A DNA stretch of 62,342 nt from Thiomicrorhabdus sp034722175 (GTDB lineage Bacteria; Pseudomonadota; Gammaproteobacteria; Thiomicrospirales; Thiomicrospiraceae), in contig JAYENR010000089.1 in assembly GCA_034722175.1 (NCBI GenBank), forward strand, positions 1-62,342. The letters run 5' to 3'. Below, piece by piece: positions 36,608 through 46,631 of this stretch. Position numbers and translations under genes: made by a program. The first letter of the stretch is position 1, and the number at the start of each line of letters is the position of its first letter. Below the pieces are notes generated by a model. It made no database searches and was not told where the DNA came from. It saw nothing but the letters and a program-made list of their open reading frames with translations.

Positions 36608-38797
36608 CTACTTCACCTTGTGAACTTTACCCGTTTTCAGGGCTTCTAATACCGTTGCTTTTTCGCCATCAGCGATCAGTTTACCTTGATCCATAACCAT
36701 TAAACGTTCAGTAAGTTGTAATAAGGTCATTTTGTGTGTGACCACCAAACTGGTATTTTTTAAGGTGCCTTTTTTCAAGCGGTCAATCATGATCTGTTCG
36801 GTTTTACCATCCATCGCATTGGTTGGTTCGTCAAATAGATAGATAGGGGTGTCTAACAGTAGAGCACGTGCGACACCAATACTTTGGCGTTGTCCACCCG
36901 ATAAAGATTTACCACCTTCAGAAATTTTAAGACTGTAGCCAGAAGGGTGACGTTTAATAAAATCATCAACACCAGCAAGCTGTGCGGCTTTAAGGATTCT
37001 TTCATCTTCAATATAAGGTGCGCGGTAAGCAATATTTTCACGAACATCGCCACTAAACAGGGATACTTCTTGTGGAACATAACTGATATTACGTCTGAGT
37101 TCTGCAGGATCTAGCTGGTTAAGATCAATACCATCAATTAGAATAGTACCTTCGGTTGGCTTATAGAAACCTAAAATAAGCTTTTCAACGGTTGATTTAC
37201 CTGATCCAATCCGGCCTATTATCCCCACCTTTTCTCCTGCTTCTATTTTAAAGCTGATATTGCTTAATGATGGTTTTGTTTCGCCAGGGTAGGTGAAACT
37301 CACGTTTACAAACTCAATAGAGCCTTCAAAATTAGGGTGCTGGATAAAACGCTTTTCTTCTGGACGTTCTACCTCTTGTTTCATTAGCTCATTAAGCGTA
37401 TTTAGTGCGGTTTTGGTCTGTTCATAAGAGCTAGTTAGGTTGGCAAACTGCCCCATTGGACCAATTGCACGCGAACTGATCATCACCGTTGCAATTAGAC
37501 CCCCCATCGTTAGGTCCCCTTCTTTAATCAAATATACACCGGCTAATACAATGACAACGGTACTGATTTGTTGCATAAAGCCGGTCATTCGGCCGATGGA
37601 ACTTTGTAGCATTTTAGAACGAATACTGGCTTTAGCAATTTCGCCTACCGCTTGTTCCCATTTCCACTGAGAGTGCGCTTCCACTCCTAGAGCCTTGATG
37701 GTTTCAATGGTGGTCAAGGTTTCGATTAGAACAGCATTTTTTTGACTAGAAGCTTCATAGGTCGCTTCAATACTGCGTTTAATCGGCCCTTTTAAGATAA
37801 GGCTGTAAATAAGGATGATTAGAATAATCGCCATTGGTACTAAAACAATACTGCCGGCAATGTAGAAGATGACCAGTAAAAAAATGATGACAAAAGGTAG
37901 ATCAACAATGGAGGCGATGGTGCCGGAGGTAAAGAAGTTACGAATGCTGTCAAATTCACGCAGGTTGTTGGCGAAGGCTCCGATTGAACCACTGCGATTA
38001 GCCATGGTTAATCCTAAGGTCTGTTCAAAGAGTTTGGAAGACATTAAGACATCACTTTTCTTCCCCGACACTTCTAAAAAGTAGGATCGTAAAAACTTCA
38101 GTAAAATATCAAACATGTAGATAACGGTGACACCGATCGCCAGTACCCATAATGATTCAACCGCATTATTGGGAACAATTCGGTCGTAAACATTCATGAC
38201 AAACAGTGGGCCAGCCAGAATGAATAGATTGATAACAATAGAGGCGACGAGTACATCACGATAAACTGAGCGCGAAGCCCATAAGGTTCCCCAGAACCAA
38301 TGGCCCTCTTTAAAGCCAACGAGATTCTCTTTTTTCTCAGCCAGAAACTGTTTTTGGGTTAGATAGATCGCGTAACCTAAATACTCAACTTCCAATGCAT
38401 CTAATCCAACAACGGTTTTTCCATCTTTGGTGTCAGGGAAGATAACCGTTGCTTGTTGGTTCTGATGATCGATCTTTTCTAAGGTACAGGCCTGGTTGTT
38501 TTTTAAAACTAAGATACACGGCAGAATGAGGTTTGGGATTTCGTTGAGGTTTTTTTGCTTAAAGCTGGACATCAAACCTGCACGCTCTGCCGCACGTTTG
38601 AAGATATCAGGCGTAACCTGCTCAGATTCAATCGGTAAACCTGCTATTAATGACTCTTTAGAGGTAGGGTGGCGATTAAGTTTGCTATAAATGACTAAAC
38701 AATCAATCAATGGGCTATTGAGTTCAGATGTCTTGCTAGCAGTGTTTGAGAATGCTTGATTGTCTGTGGACGAATTCGTGTTCGAACTGTCAGCCAT
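36608..38797 (-). CDS. Type I secretion ABC transporter (LapB-like) with degenerate C39 domain
   Basis: 729 residues. An N-terminal C39 peptidase-like domain (about 25-160) where the catalytic Cys is not in a recognisable CALAM-type context, so it is probably a non-proteolytic docking domain, as in LapB. Six membrane helices (about 180-450) then an ABC domain: Walker A GRIGSGKST near 520, signature LSGGQRQ near 628, Walker B IYLFDEPTNAMD. Exports an unfolded RTX-like adhesin together with its adaptor. A CAGGCCTG copy (38487-38494) encodes NQAC in the C39-like domain. Confidence 0.92.
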   Translation of the reverse strand: MADSSNTNSSTDNQAFSNTASKTSELNSPLIDCLVIYSKLNRHPTSKESLIAGLPIESEQVTPDIFKRAAERAGLMSSFKQKNLNEIPNLILPCILVLKNNQACTLEKIDHQNQQATVIFPDTKDGKTVVGLDALEVEYLGYAIYLTQKQFLAEKKENLVGFKEGHWFWGTLWASRSVYRDVLVASIVINLFILAGPLFVMNVYDRIVPNNAVESLWVLAIGVTVIYMFDILLKFLRSYFLEVSGKKSDVLMSSKLFEQTLGLTMANRSGSIGAFANNLREFDSIRNFFTSGTIASIVDLPFVIIFLLVIFYIAGSIVLVPMAIILIILIYSLILKGPIKRSIEATYEASSQKNAVLIETLTTIETIKALGVEAHSQWKWEQAVGEIAKASIRSKMLQSSIGRMTGFMQQISTVVIVLAGVYLIKEGDLTMGGLIATVMISSRAIGPMGQFANLTSSYEQTKTALNTLNELMKQEVERPEEKRFIQHPNFEGSIEFVNVSFTYPGETKPSLSNISFKIEAGEKVGIIGRIGSGKSTVEKLILGFYKPTEGTILIDGIDLNQLDPAELRRNISYVPQEVSLFSGDVRENIAYRAPYIEDERILKAAQLAGVDDFIKRHPSGYSLKISEGGKSLSGGQRQSIGVARALLLDTPIYLFDEPTNAMDGKTEQIMIDRLKKGTLKNTSLVVTHKMTLLQLTERLMVMDQGKLIADGEKATVLEALKTGKVHKVK

Positions 38798-38921
38798 TTA
38801 TTTTTTCCTACTTACGTATAAGGGCGGGTAATTACAAGCACTTTAGCTAACCAGCCCCTAAATTGCAACGTTTGTTCAGCTGTTTTTAGAGGTTATTACA
38901 GTCTGCTTATTCTAAGTACTT

Positions 38922-40865
38922 TTATCGACCGTTTAAAGGTGAAGGTGCGCCATAGAGATATCCTTGGAATAGTTTTACACCTAAATTTTCAAATGCCACT
39001 TGCTGGGCTTCATTTTCAACCGCCATAGCAAAAACTTCAATGTCCAAACTTGATGTCATTTCACACAGACTTTCTACATAACTTCTGATCTGTTCATCGT
39101 GTTCAATACCTTTACTAAATGCAGCATCGAGTTTAACGTAATCGGGTTTGAGGTCTTGTAGGTAGCGCATGTTTCTAAAGCGGCTACCAAAATGATCGAT
39201 CCCGATTTTTACTCCTGAATATTTTAGTTCATTCATCAGTTTCCAAGTCGCATCAGGTGTCGTTGAGATTAAGTGTTCTGCAAGCTCAAAAGCGAGTTTA
39301 TTTTTGTAGCTGATTGTTTGTAAAGCCTGTTTTAACCAGGCCTGCATACTTTCATTTAACAAGATGGATTGGGTTAAGTTAATGGAAATTGGTTGAGCTT
39401 CATGAGTGTTATTGAGGTGGTTGAATGCCAGTTTAACCACGAGCTTATCAATTTCAGCTGTTTTACCAATTTGTTCGACCGCTGGCATAAAGTAACCAGC
39501 CGAATGGATGTGGCCGTTTTCATCTTTAAGGCGAATTAACACCTCTTTATCATGCACCTTTCCATCAACCGAAAAAGCACTCTGTTGATAGAGTAAGAAA
39601 CGATTTGTTTGCAGTGCTTCATCAATGCGCTCATTCCAAAGCTTAATCTGAGGGGAGGCCTGTTCAGAACTTTGACAGAAAAAGACTCGGTTGGTGCCAA
39701 GTTGGTTGGCTTGCTCAATACCATAATCAAGAGAGGCTAATAAGGCCCCACGACTATCTCCTGCTTTAAATTCTTTAAAAGAAATTGCCAAATTGGTTGG
39801 TGCGGAAGTGGCTTTGTGGATAGCGAGTAAATCAGGTGTGCTGGCAGCAATAAGTTTTAAGTGAGATTCAAAGTGGTTTTTAGATACGGATGGGATGATC
39901 ACAACCAGTTCGGTACCATTGAGTCGTGCCAACAAGGCTTGCGGTGAGCCCAGGTTTTTCTGCATCAACTCGGCAATGTCTTTCATCAAGTGATCACCAA
40001 TCATATAACCATATTGATCATTCAGCTCTTTTAGGCCTTGGATTCGTATTAAACCAATCAAGCCGGGAGAGGCATCTAAGTTTGGATCAAGTAAGCTGTC
40101 GACTGACATTTCAAAATGTCGACGATTACTTAGGCCGGTTACACTGTCTTGAAAAGCCATTTTTTGTAACTTTTCAGCCGCTTTGGCTTCACGCTCAAAC
40201 ACGGTTTTTAATTTGTTCACCATGACATTCATCGCACCGACAACCTGCTTAAACTCTGTGGTGCTCGGTAGGTTTTTTTGGATGATATAACGTTTGTTTA
40301 CAATCGCTTTAGCTTGTGTTTCCAGTTGTTGTAGTGGTTTTAGCATAATGCGCAAAGCAATGGCGACTAAAACAATGGCTAGAAAAGCAGAAATGGCAAA
40401 CCAAGTTGCCAGCTGAATCAGTTCTTGCCAGAGTTTGATGTAGGCGTAACCGGCATGGCTGGTGACACTTAAGGTTCCAAGAGGCATCCAGCCAGCTTGC
40501 ACAACAGAGTCTGCAGTTGGAGTTTGCAGGTTAATCAGTTCAATAAACCAAGCTGGGACAGCCTCCATTTTATTTGAAGTTTCTCGCTGGTAAAGTGGTT
40601 TGTCGTCTATGTCATTCAGGGTGATGTTGGCGTAGTAACCACGGTCAAAAACTGCATTGATCATAGTTTCCATGGTGGCAATATCTTCTGGATCTGCATT
40701 ACTGCTTAAAGAGAGGCCAAGGGAGGTAGCGGTATCTTGAGCATGAGAACTTAACTGATCTTGTAGAAAGTTTTTAGTGTTTGATAGGTTTAACGCAAAG
40801 GTACCTGCCAATAAAATTAGCAACATGGATGCGATAAAAATCATCATTTTCTTTTTCAAACTCAT
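38922..40865 (-). CDS. LapD-like c-di-GMP receptor (degenerate GGDEF and EAL)
   Basis: 647 residues. N-terminal helix (about 7-26), periplasmic LapD_MoxY-type domain, second helix (about 152-175), HAMP, then GGDEF and EAL domains that both lack catalytic residues: the GGDEF is NGTEL (residues in RLNGTELVVII) and the EAL is EVL (KEVLIRLK). EAL-fold landmarks remain (GIDHFGSRFRNMRYLQDL). This is the LapD pattern: a c-di-GMP receptor that sequesters the LapG protease. It sits 45 bp downstream of lapG. Confidence 0.92.
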   Translation of the reverse strand: MSLKKKMMIFIASMLLILLAGTFALNLSNTKNFLQDQLSSHAQDTATSLGLSLSSNADPEDIATMETMINAVFDRGYYANITLNDIDDKPLYQRETSNKMEAVPAWFIELINLQTPTADSVVQAGWMPLGTLSVTSHAGYAYIKLWQELIQLATWFAISAFLAIVLVAIALRIMLKPLQQLETQAKAIVNKRYIIQKNLPSTTEFKQVVGAMNVMVNKLKTVFEREAKAAEKLQKMAFQDSVTGLSNRRHFEMSVDSLLDPNLDASPGLIGLIRIQGLKELNDQYGYMIGDHLMKDIAELMQKNLGSPQALLARLNGTELVVIIPSVSKNHFESHLKLIAASTPDLLAIHKATSAPTNLAISFKEFKAGDSRGALLASLDYGIEQANQLGTNRVFFCQSSEQASPQIKLWNERIDEALQTNRFLLYQQSAFSVDGKVHDKEVLIRLKDENGHIHSAGYFMPAVEQIGKTAEIDKLVVKLAFNHLNNTHEAQPISINLTQSILLNESMQAWLKQALQTISYKNKLAFELAEHLISTTPDATWKLMNELKYSGVKIGIDHFGSRFRNMRYLQDLKPDYVKLDAAFSKGIEHDEQIRSYVESLCEMTSSLDIEVFAMAVENEAQQVAFENLGVKLFQGYLYGAPSPLNGR

Positions 40866-40910
40866 CGCGTTCTCCCTATATGAGTCGTGTTTGCGGTTGG
40901 CATGTTCATA

Positions 40911-41576
40911 TTAGTTTACGTCCATTTTTTGTAATAACGAATTCCATTTTTTCAGCTTTTTCGTACCACCTGATACAGCTTTACCTTTGCCACGCTCTTT
41001 CGCCAACCACAGACCGTCACCATTAAAGCTGTAGATAGGAACTAAATCTTTTCGTTTATTGGCCTTGAGAATACGTTTATTGATGTTGTCGAGAACCAGA
41101 GGGATAGAGCGGGGTTTTTTGAAGTAGGTCAAAACCATGTGTGCTTGGTTTATGCGAGTGGCTTTAACATAGGTGAGATAGAGTTTTTTCTCTGGTACAC
41201 CCAGTGCTTTTAAGGTGAAATATTTTGCAATGGTGAAGTCTTCACAGTCACCGGCATCGGTACCCAAAAATTCAATAGGGGTCGCCCAATAATCACTTTT
41301 TCCCCAATGTTTTTTATCAGAGGCCCATAGCACATGATTAAAGAAGTCGTTAACCTTTTCGAGTTTGATACGTTCAGACTTGTTGATATTATCATCAACG
41401 AGTTGTTGCCAAGCTTCAAAGCGTTTACCTGCGATAGGGCCGTACTTTTTAGTTGCCTTGGCAATTTGTTCAGGAGTGATAACAACGGTTTGCTTTTGAG
41501 CGTCTGCAATAACCAACCCCACTAAAAACAGTGAAGTCAATAAAATAAGAAAGGTCTGCCATCTTGTCAGATGCAT
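40911..41576 (-). CDS. LapG-like periplasmic transglutaminase-like cysteine protease
   Basis: 221 residues with a signal peptide or N-terminal helix (WQTFLILLTSLFLVGLVIADA). The BTLCP/DUF920 catalytic motif GDCEDF (Cys near residue 119), His in INQAHMVLTYF and Asp in PLVLDNI form the Cys-His-Asp triad, and the family's typical extension DLVPIYSFNGDGLWL follows. LapG clips the N-terminus of a LapA-type adhesin when c-di-GMP is low. Gene order lapG-lapD-lapB-lapC supports the call. Confidence 0.92.
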   Translation of the reverse strand: MHLTRWQTFLILLTSLFLVGLVIADAQKQTVVITPEQIAKATKKYGPIAGKRFEAWQQLVDDNINKSERIKLEKVNDFFNHVLWASDKKHWGKSDYWATPIEFLGTDAGDCEDFTIAKYFTLKALGVPEKKLYLTYVKATRINQAHMVLTYFKKPRSIPLVLDNINKRILKANKRKDLVPIYSFNGDGLWLAKERGKGKAVSGGTKKLKKWNSLLQKMDVN

Positions 41577-41640
41577 AGCTAAATATTACACATTGTTCTA
41601 AGAAAAACAGACTAAAGAGTAGCCTGTTTTATTTGGTAAA

Positions 41641-42456
41641 TTAGTCTAACGAAGTCGTTGCATTATCTGGTAATGCATCTTTAGGAATCACTTTAACTTC
41701 CACGCGACGGTTTTGATGGCGGTTTTCTTCAGTGTCATTTTCAGCAACAGGCTGACTTTCACCTTTACCATCTAACCAAATAGTTGATTCATCAAAGTTT
41801 GCCGTTTCAGTCATGTAATTTTTAACGGTGTTTGCACGTTGCCATGATAGGTTGAGGTTATAGGCTTCACTACCCATATTATCAGTATGACCTGTCACCA
41901 AGATAACTTCATTTGCTTTTAATGCTGGTAATGTTCCTAAACTTGTTTGAAGTTTTGTTAATTCGGCAGAATTTAGTTCTGAACTGTCGAAGTCAAACAG
42001 AGCGCTGTCTAAAACAACAATTGGGCAACCGTCTTTATCTACTTTAAAGATAGAAAGTGTTCCTGGGCACTTATCCAGACGATCCACGACGCCATCTTTA
42101 TCTTCGTCTAACTCACAACCACGGTCATTAACTTTTGCACCAGCTGGTGTATTCGGACAGTCATCGTTACGGTCATAGACACCATCGCCATCCGAATCTA
42201 GCTCACAACCGAATGTGTTTACAGGTGCACCAAACTTTGTGTTTGGGCAGTGATCGAGTTTATCGGCAACACCATCTTGATCAAGATCGATATATTCATT
42301 ATTAACCGCTTCAGGATCATCCACATACAGTGTTTGAATGGCATGTGGTTTTTCTTGCTCTTCTGCAAACGCCAGTGAAGAAGTTGCGATAGAACCAAAC
42401 CCTAAAGAGAGGGTTAAAATGGCTAGAGCGGGTTTTGCTAAAGTTTGAGTCTTCAT
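41641..42456 (-). CDS. OmpA-family outer-membrane protein with thrombospondin type 3 repeats
   Basis: 271 residues: signal peptide (ending SLAFA, before EEQEK), three calcium-binding TSP3 repeats (about 55-150; DLDQDGVADKLDHCPNT, DSDGDGVYDRNDDCP, DEDKDGVVDRLDKCP) and a C-terminal OmpA-like peptidoglycan-binding domain (VTGHTDNMGSEAYNLNLSWQ). It anchors to the cell wall and binds Ca2+. As the gene upstream of lapG, it is likely part of the same surface module; 64 bp separate them. Confidence 0.9.
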   Translation of the reverse strand: MKTQTLAKPALAILTLSLGFGSIATSSLAFAEEQEKPHAIQTLYVDDPEAVNNEYIDLDQDGVADKLDHCPNTKFGAPVNTFGCELDSDGDGVYDRNDDCPNTPAGAKVNDRGCELDEDKDGVVDRLDKCPGTLSIFKVDKDGCPIVVLDSALFDFDSSELNSAELTKLQTSLGTLPALKANEVILVTGHTDNMGSEAYNLNLSWQRANTVKNYMTETANFDESTIWLDGKGESQPVAENDTEENRHQNRRVEVKVIPKDALPDNATTSLD

Positions 42457-42604
42457 TTGGCTGTTCCTGTTTTAATCACTAAGAGCTTAATTTATGGCTG
42501 GTTTTGTGAAATATACGTAATTTGATAACAATACTATAAATCTTGTTTTTCTTCAAAATTTAAATCTATTTTGCACACCTTTGACACTATATTAGTCGTG
42601 ATTA

Positions 42605-43786
42605 TTAAAGTGCGGTTTTAATTGCTTCAATCAGTTGTTCATCCGTTAAGGTAACAGGATTACCCAGCATACTGCCACTACGACAATTTTGAATGACTGG
42701 GGTGATGGATTCTATTGATAGTCCAAATTCAGCTAAACCTTGAGGAGTATAATTTTCAGCGTAAGCCTTTAAGGTTTTCAATAGGCTTGGTATCGCTTGG
42801 TCTGTTGATAGTCCCGGATTCAAGAGTTGGCCAATCTGCTGGTATTTAGCGATGATAGTTGGATTGTTCCCCTCTTGCAGTAAGCTTTCAATATTGGCAC
42901 GTGTGATCGGTTCAAGTAGTTTTGCACAAACAATGCCGTGCGGTGCTTCAAAAAAGGCGCCGATTGGCCCTGCCAAACCATGCACCGCACCGAGTCCGGC
43001 ATTGGCTAAGGTGGTGCCGGATAAAGAGGCGGCCAGCATTAAGTTGCTATAACCTTGTTGTTGTCTATCGGCATCATTACTGTTGATGTCTTCAAAGGCT
43101 CCTTTAAACAGAGTCATGCCTTGCCAGGCCAAGGCGTCGGTAATCGGGTTTGGTTTTAAGGTAGTGTATGACTCAAGCAGTTGAGTAAAGGCATCCATTC
43201 CTGTGCTATAAAGCACATCAGTTGGGCAAGATTTAAGCAGTTCAGGATCTAACCAGGCCTCCTTGGCCAGCAGCTGGTTATCTCGGAACGATTTTTTAAA
43301 CTCTCCAATTCGAGACAGTACAGCATTCTTTGTGGTTTCACTGCCAGTTCCAGCCGTGGTCGGTACGGCAATAAATGGGCATGTTTTAACATCAAACGGT
43401 TTGCCTAACCCAACACCTTCTAGATAATCCATGACCGATGTTTGGCTAGGAATTAATCCTGCAATGGCTTTAGCAGCATCCAAGACACTGCCACCACCGA
43501 TGCCGACGACCACCTGAGTATCCGACTTGCACTGTTCAACAATAGTGTCAACTAAATCGGGGGAAGGCTCGCCAGAAACCGTGAAATGATCAACAAAACG
43601 ATTCGTCTCTAATAAACTGTTGCGAACTTCAAAACCAAACTGACCAGGCCTGGCTAGAAAGTTTCCGGTAATCAAGACGATGCGTCCCTGATACTGTTGT
43701 TGTAAATGTCCGATGAGTTGCTGACGAATGCCCCATCCAAAATGAATGTGCGGCATCGGGGCAAATTGAAAGGCGGCAATTGACAT
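42605..43786 (-). CDS. Iron-containing alcohol dehydrogenase
   Basis: 393 residues of the Fe-ADH superfamily. NAD-binding GGGSVLDAAKAI near 97, PTTAGTGSETT near 142, and the metal site in DAFTQLLESY, GAVHGLAGPIGAFFEAPHG (His residues) near 255-275. Substrate cannot be assigned (alcohol, aldehyde or maleylacetate reductase types are possible). Follows rep with 17 bp. Two repeat copies (43254, 43645) lie inside; they encode KEAWLD and LARPGQF. Confidence 0.88.
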   Translation of the reverse strand: MSIAAFQFAPMPHIHFGWGIRQQLIGHLQQQYQGRIVLITGNFLARPGQFGFEVRNSLLETNRFVDHFTVSGEPSPDLVDTIVEQCKSDTQVVVGIGGGSVLDAAKAIAGLIPSQTSVMDYLEGVGLGKPFDVKTCPFIAVPTTAGTGSETTKNAVLSRIGEFKKSFRDNQLLAKEAWLDPELLKSCPTDVLYSTGMDAFTQLLESYTTLKPNPITDALAWQGMTLFKGAFEDINSNDADRQQQGYSNLMLAASLSGTTLANAGLGAVHGLAGPIGAFFEAPHGIVCAKLLEPITRANIESLLQEGNNPTIIAKYQQIGQLLNPGLSTDQAIPSLLKTLKAYAENYTPQGLAEFGLSIESITPVIQNCRSGSMLGNPVTLTDEQLIEAIKTAL

Positions 43787-43803
43787 AGCAGGTTCTCGAT
43801 TGG

Positions 43804-45834
43804 TTATTTTTTCAAAAAAGATTTGATATTGGCAAGATGGGCGTTGCCGGTTTCCATTTTTTCTTCTTGCGTCACGACTACGCCTGGCTTACCTTCCCAT
43901 TTTAAACTCTCTTCAGGTAATTCTTCCAAGAAACGACTTGGATCGCAGGACATATCTTCACCATATTTACGGCGTTTATTGGCGTAGGTCATGGTTAGAG
44001 TGTGCTGGGCACGGGTAATGCCTACATAAGCGAGACGACGTTCTTCTTCAAGACCTGGTGACTCCAAGTTTTGTTTGTGAGGTAATAGTTCCTCTTCCAT
44101 GCCGATTAAGAAGACGTGTGGGAACTCGAGTCCTTTTGACGCATGTAGGGTCATGAGACTGACCATATCATGCTCTTGATCGGATTCATTACGTTCCATC
44201 ATATCCATTAATGTCATATGGGCAACGATTTTATCGAGTCGTTTATCTTCCCCATCTTCTTCAATGGCTTTGTTGATAATACGTTCAATCCACAAGGTTA
44301 ATTCACGCACATTATTAATGCGTTTTTCAGCGGTTTTGACACTGCTGGCGGTTTCGTGAATCCAGTTATCGTACTCCAAGGTTTCAATCAGCTGACGAAC
44401 AAATGAGATAACGCTTTCACCTTCTGCACTGTCGGCCTCTTTAATCCATTCAAGTAGTTGGTGGCCAAAAAACTGTACCCGTTTCAACGCTTTTTCAGAA
44501 AGCACTGAGCTTAAACCAAATTCTTGAGTTGCATCAAACAAACTAATGCCGCGCCCCGTTGCATAGGTCGCTAATTTTTCTAAGGTCGAGGCGCCAATCT
44601 CTCGACGAGGCGTGTTTACAATTCTTAAAAAGGCCGCATCATCATCAGGGTTAACGATGAGTTTAAGGTAGCTCATCACATCTTTAATTTCAGCGTGGTC
44701 AAAAAAGGATTTACCGCCCGAGATCACATAAGGAATATTCTGTTCTCGTAGAGCTCGTTCAATCAGGCGTGCTTGGTGGTTGCCTCGATATAAAATGGCA
44801 TAATCCCGGTGTTTAGAGCGGTGCTTAAATTTGTGCACAATGATCTCTGAGACCACACGTTCGGCTTCTTGGTTTTCATTCGCGCAGGCAATAACTCTTA
44901 ATGGGTCACCTAAGCCCATTTCGCTCCATAGTTTCTTTTCAAATACGTGTGGATTATTGGCGATTAAGAGGTTGGCTGACTGTAAAATTCGGTTACTGGA
45001 ACGGTAGTTTTGTTCGAGTTTAATCAGCTTTAAAGCGGGAAAATCCTCTTTTAATAAGGCAAGGTTTTCTGGCTGTGCCCCACGCCAAGCATAGATGGAT
45101 TGGTCATCATCCCCTACCACGGTAAAGCGGGCCTGGATGCCAACTAACTGCTTCACTAAATTATACTGAGTGGCGTTGGTATCTTGATACTCATCCACTA
45201 ATAGATAACGGACTCTGTTTTGCCACTTTTCTAACACATCCGGATTTTCGGAAAACAGTTTTACCGGCATACCGATCAGATCATCAAAATCAAAGGCGTT
45301 GTAAGCGTGCAATTGTTTCTGATAGGCTTGGTATAACAATGCTCTGGCTTGCTGTTGCGCGTCTTCGGCTTGCTCTAAAGCCGCTTGTGGTGAGATTTGA
45401 TCATTTTTCCAGTTGGAGATATCCCACTGCACACCCTCCAAAACTTCAGGGTCTAAAGACTGCTTGTGCATTAATTCTTTTAAGATCTGTCCACTGTCGG
45501 TGGCATCCATAATCGAAAAGTTGGGTTTGTAACCTAATGCTTGGTACTCTTGACGCAGAATGTTCAGACCGAGGTTGTGAAAGGTCGAAACATTCAGTCC
45601 TTTCGTATTCTCGTCTTTTAGCAGCTTCATGACACGCTCTTTCATCTCTTTAGCCGCTTTGTTGGTAAAGGTTACGGCGAAGATGTTGTGGGCTTTTACG
45701 TCACACTGGCGAATTAAAAAGGCGATTTTTTCAGTAATCACACGCGTTTTACCCGAGCCAGCACCGGCCAAAACCAGTGCGGGGGTATCAATGTGCTTTA
45801 CAGCTTCATATTGTCGGTCGTTTAGGTCATGCAT
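43804..45834 (-). CDS. rep: ATP-dependent DNA helicase Rep
   Basis: 676 residues, as in E. coli Rep (673). UvrD-type motifs: Walker A AGAGSGKTR near 22, VDEYQDTN (DEXX) near 212, DDDQSIYAWRGA, LEQNYRSS, TLHASKGLE, GITRAQHTL. It unwinds 3'-5' and helps replication past protein roadblocks. Divergent from the methyltransferase gene with an 80-bp gap. Confidence 0.94.
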   Translation of the reverse strand: MHDLNDRQYEAVKHIDTPALVLAGAGSGKTRVITEKIAFLIRQCDVKAHNIFAVTFTNKAAKEMKERVMKLLKDENTKGLNVSTFHNLGLNILRQEYQALGYKPNFSIMDATDSGQILKELMHKQSLDPEVLEGVQWDISNWKNDQISPQAALEQAEDAQQQARALLYQAYQKQLHAYNAFDFDDLIGMPVKLFSENPDVLEKWQNRVRYLLVDEYQDTNATQYNLVKQLVGIQARFTVVGDDDQSIYAWRGAQPENLALLKEDFPALKLIKLEQNYRSSNRILQSANLLIANNPHVFEKKLWSEMGLGDPLRVIACANENQEAERVVSEIIVHKFKHRSKHRDYAILYRGNHQARLIERALREQNIPYVISGGKSFFDHAEIKDVMSYLKLIVNPDDDAAFLRIVNTPRREIGASTLEKLATYATGRGISLFDATQEFGLSSVLSEKALKRVQFFGHQLLEWIKEADSAEGESVISFVRQLIETLEYDNWIHETASSVKTAEKRINNVRELTLWIERIINKAIEEDGEDKRLDKIVAHMTLMDMMERNESDQEHDMVSLMTLHASKGLEFPHVFLIGMEEELLPHKQNLESPGLEEERRLAYVGITRAQHTLTMTYANKRRKYGEDMSCDPSRFLEELPEESLKWEGKPGVVVTQEEKMETGNAHLANIKSFLKK

Positions 45835-45901
45835 TTTGGTCAGTTGGTCAGGTCGGTTTTTTGCTGTAATTTAATCTAATAGATCGAGGAAAAGGTACAA
45901 T

Positions 45902-45955
45902 ATGATAATTCAAATTGAACAGAATTACTTTGGGAAATATCGTGGCAACAATTGA
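45902..45955 (+). CDS. Possible 17-codon upstream ORF (leader) before the methyltransferase
   Basis: ATG at 45902 follows a strong ribosome site GAGGAAAAGG and gives 17 codons (MIIQIEQNYFGKYRGNN) before a stop at 45955, overlapping the main gene in another frame. Because the main gene lacks an ATG near its start and uses TTG or GTG, this could be a coupling leader, or evidence that a small frameshift separates the true ATG from the body of the gene. Not proven to be translated. Confidence 0.35.
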   Translation: MIIQIEQNYFGKYRGNN

Positions 45956-46523
45956 AGAATTAAAGCAAGACCTACATATTCAAGCAAACTTAGCGGGTAA
46001 AGACCTGAAGTTTGCGACCACGTGGGGAATTTTCAGTCCTCGTGAAATCGATTCAGGAACTGACCTGTTTCTAAAACATCTTGAAATCAAAGAAGATGAA
46101 GTGGCCTTAGATATCGGCTGCGGTTACGGCCCGATTGGTCTGGCGATTGCCGCTAATGCACCACAAGGTCAAGTTCATATGGTGGATAAAGATTTTGTGG
46201 CGGTGGATTACTCAAATAAAAACGCTAAGTTGAATAGTTTGGATAATGCCCAGGCGTATCTATCAAATGGTTTAAGTAATGTACCTAAAGAGATTCAATT
46301 CACCACGGTGGTCTCTAATATTCCGGCTAAGGTCGGTAAAGAGATGTTGAGTATACTGTTACACGATGTCCATCGCCAACTCGCCCCTGGTGGTCAGTTT
46401 GTGGTGGTGACCATTAATGGATTGCGTCAGTATATGAAGCGTAACTTTAACGACGTGTTTGGAAATTACGAAAAAGTGAAACAGGGTAAGGATTACACCA
46501 TTTCACGTTGTATTAAACAGTAA
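45942..46523 (+). CDS. RsmC-like small methyltransferase (MTS domain)
   Basis: 193 residues from a GTG at 45942 (VATIEELKQDL) that follows TTGGGA at suitable spacing; a TTG at 45915 would add nine residues and is also possible. SAM motif I is DIGCGYGPIGLAI near 70, motif IV is VVSNIPAKVG (NPP-like), typical of rRNA guanine-N2 methyltransferase RsmC/YbiN-type proteins. It probably modifies rRNA. It is divergent from rep. Confidence 0.8.
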   Translation: MATIEELKQDLHIQANLAGKDLKFATTWGIFSPREIDSGTDLFLKHLEIKEDEVALDIGCGYGPIGLAIAANAPQGQVHMVDKDFVAVDYSNKNAKLNSLDNAQAYLSNGLSNVPKEIQFTTVVSNIPAKVGKEMLSILLHDVHRQLAPGGQFVVVTINGLRQYMKRNFNDVFGNYEKVKQGKDYTISRCIKQ

Positions 46524-46631
46524 TTATATTTTAATTAAGGGCTTACATAGAAACTAAGCTTGTACTCATAAATAGGCTTGTCTACAATGCCTATTAATTA
46601 AAGTTTATTAATTTTTTTTGGGGAAACTATT

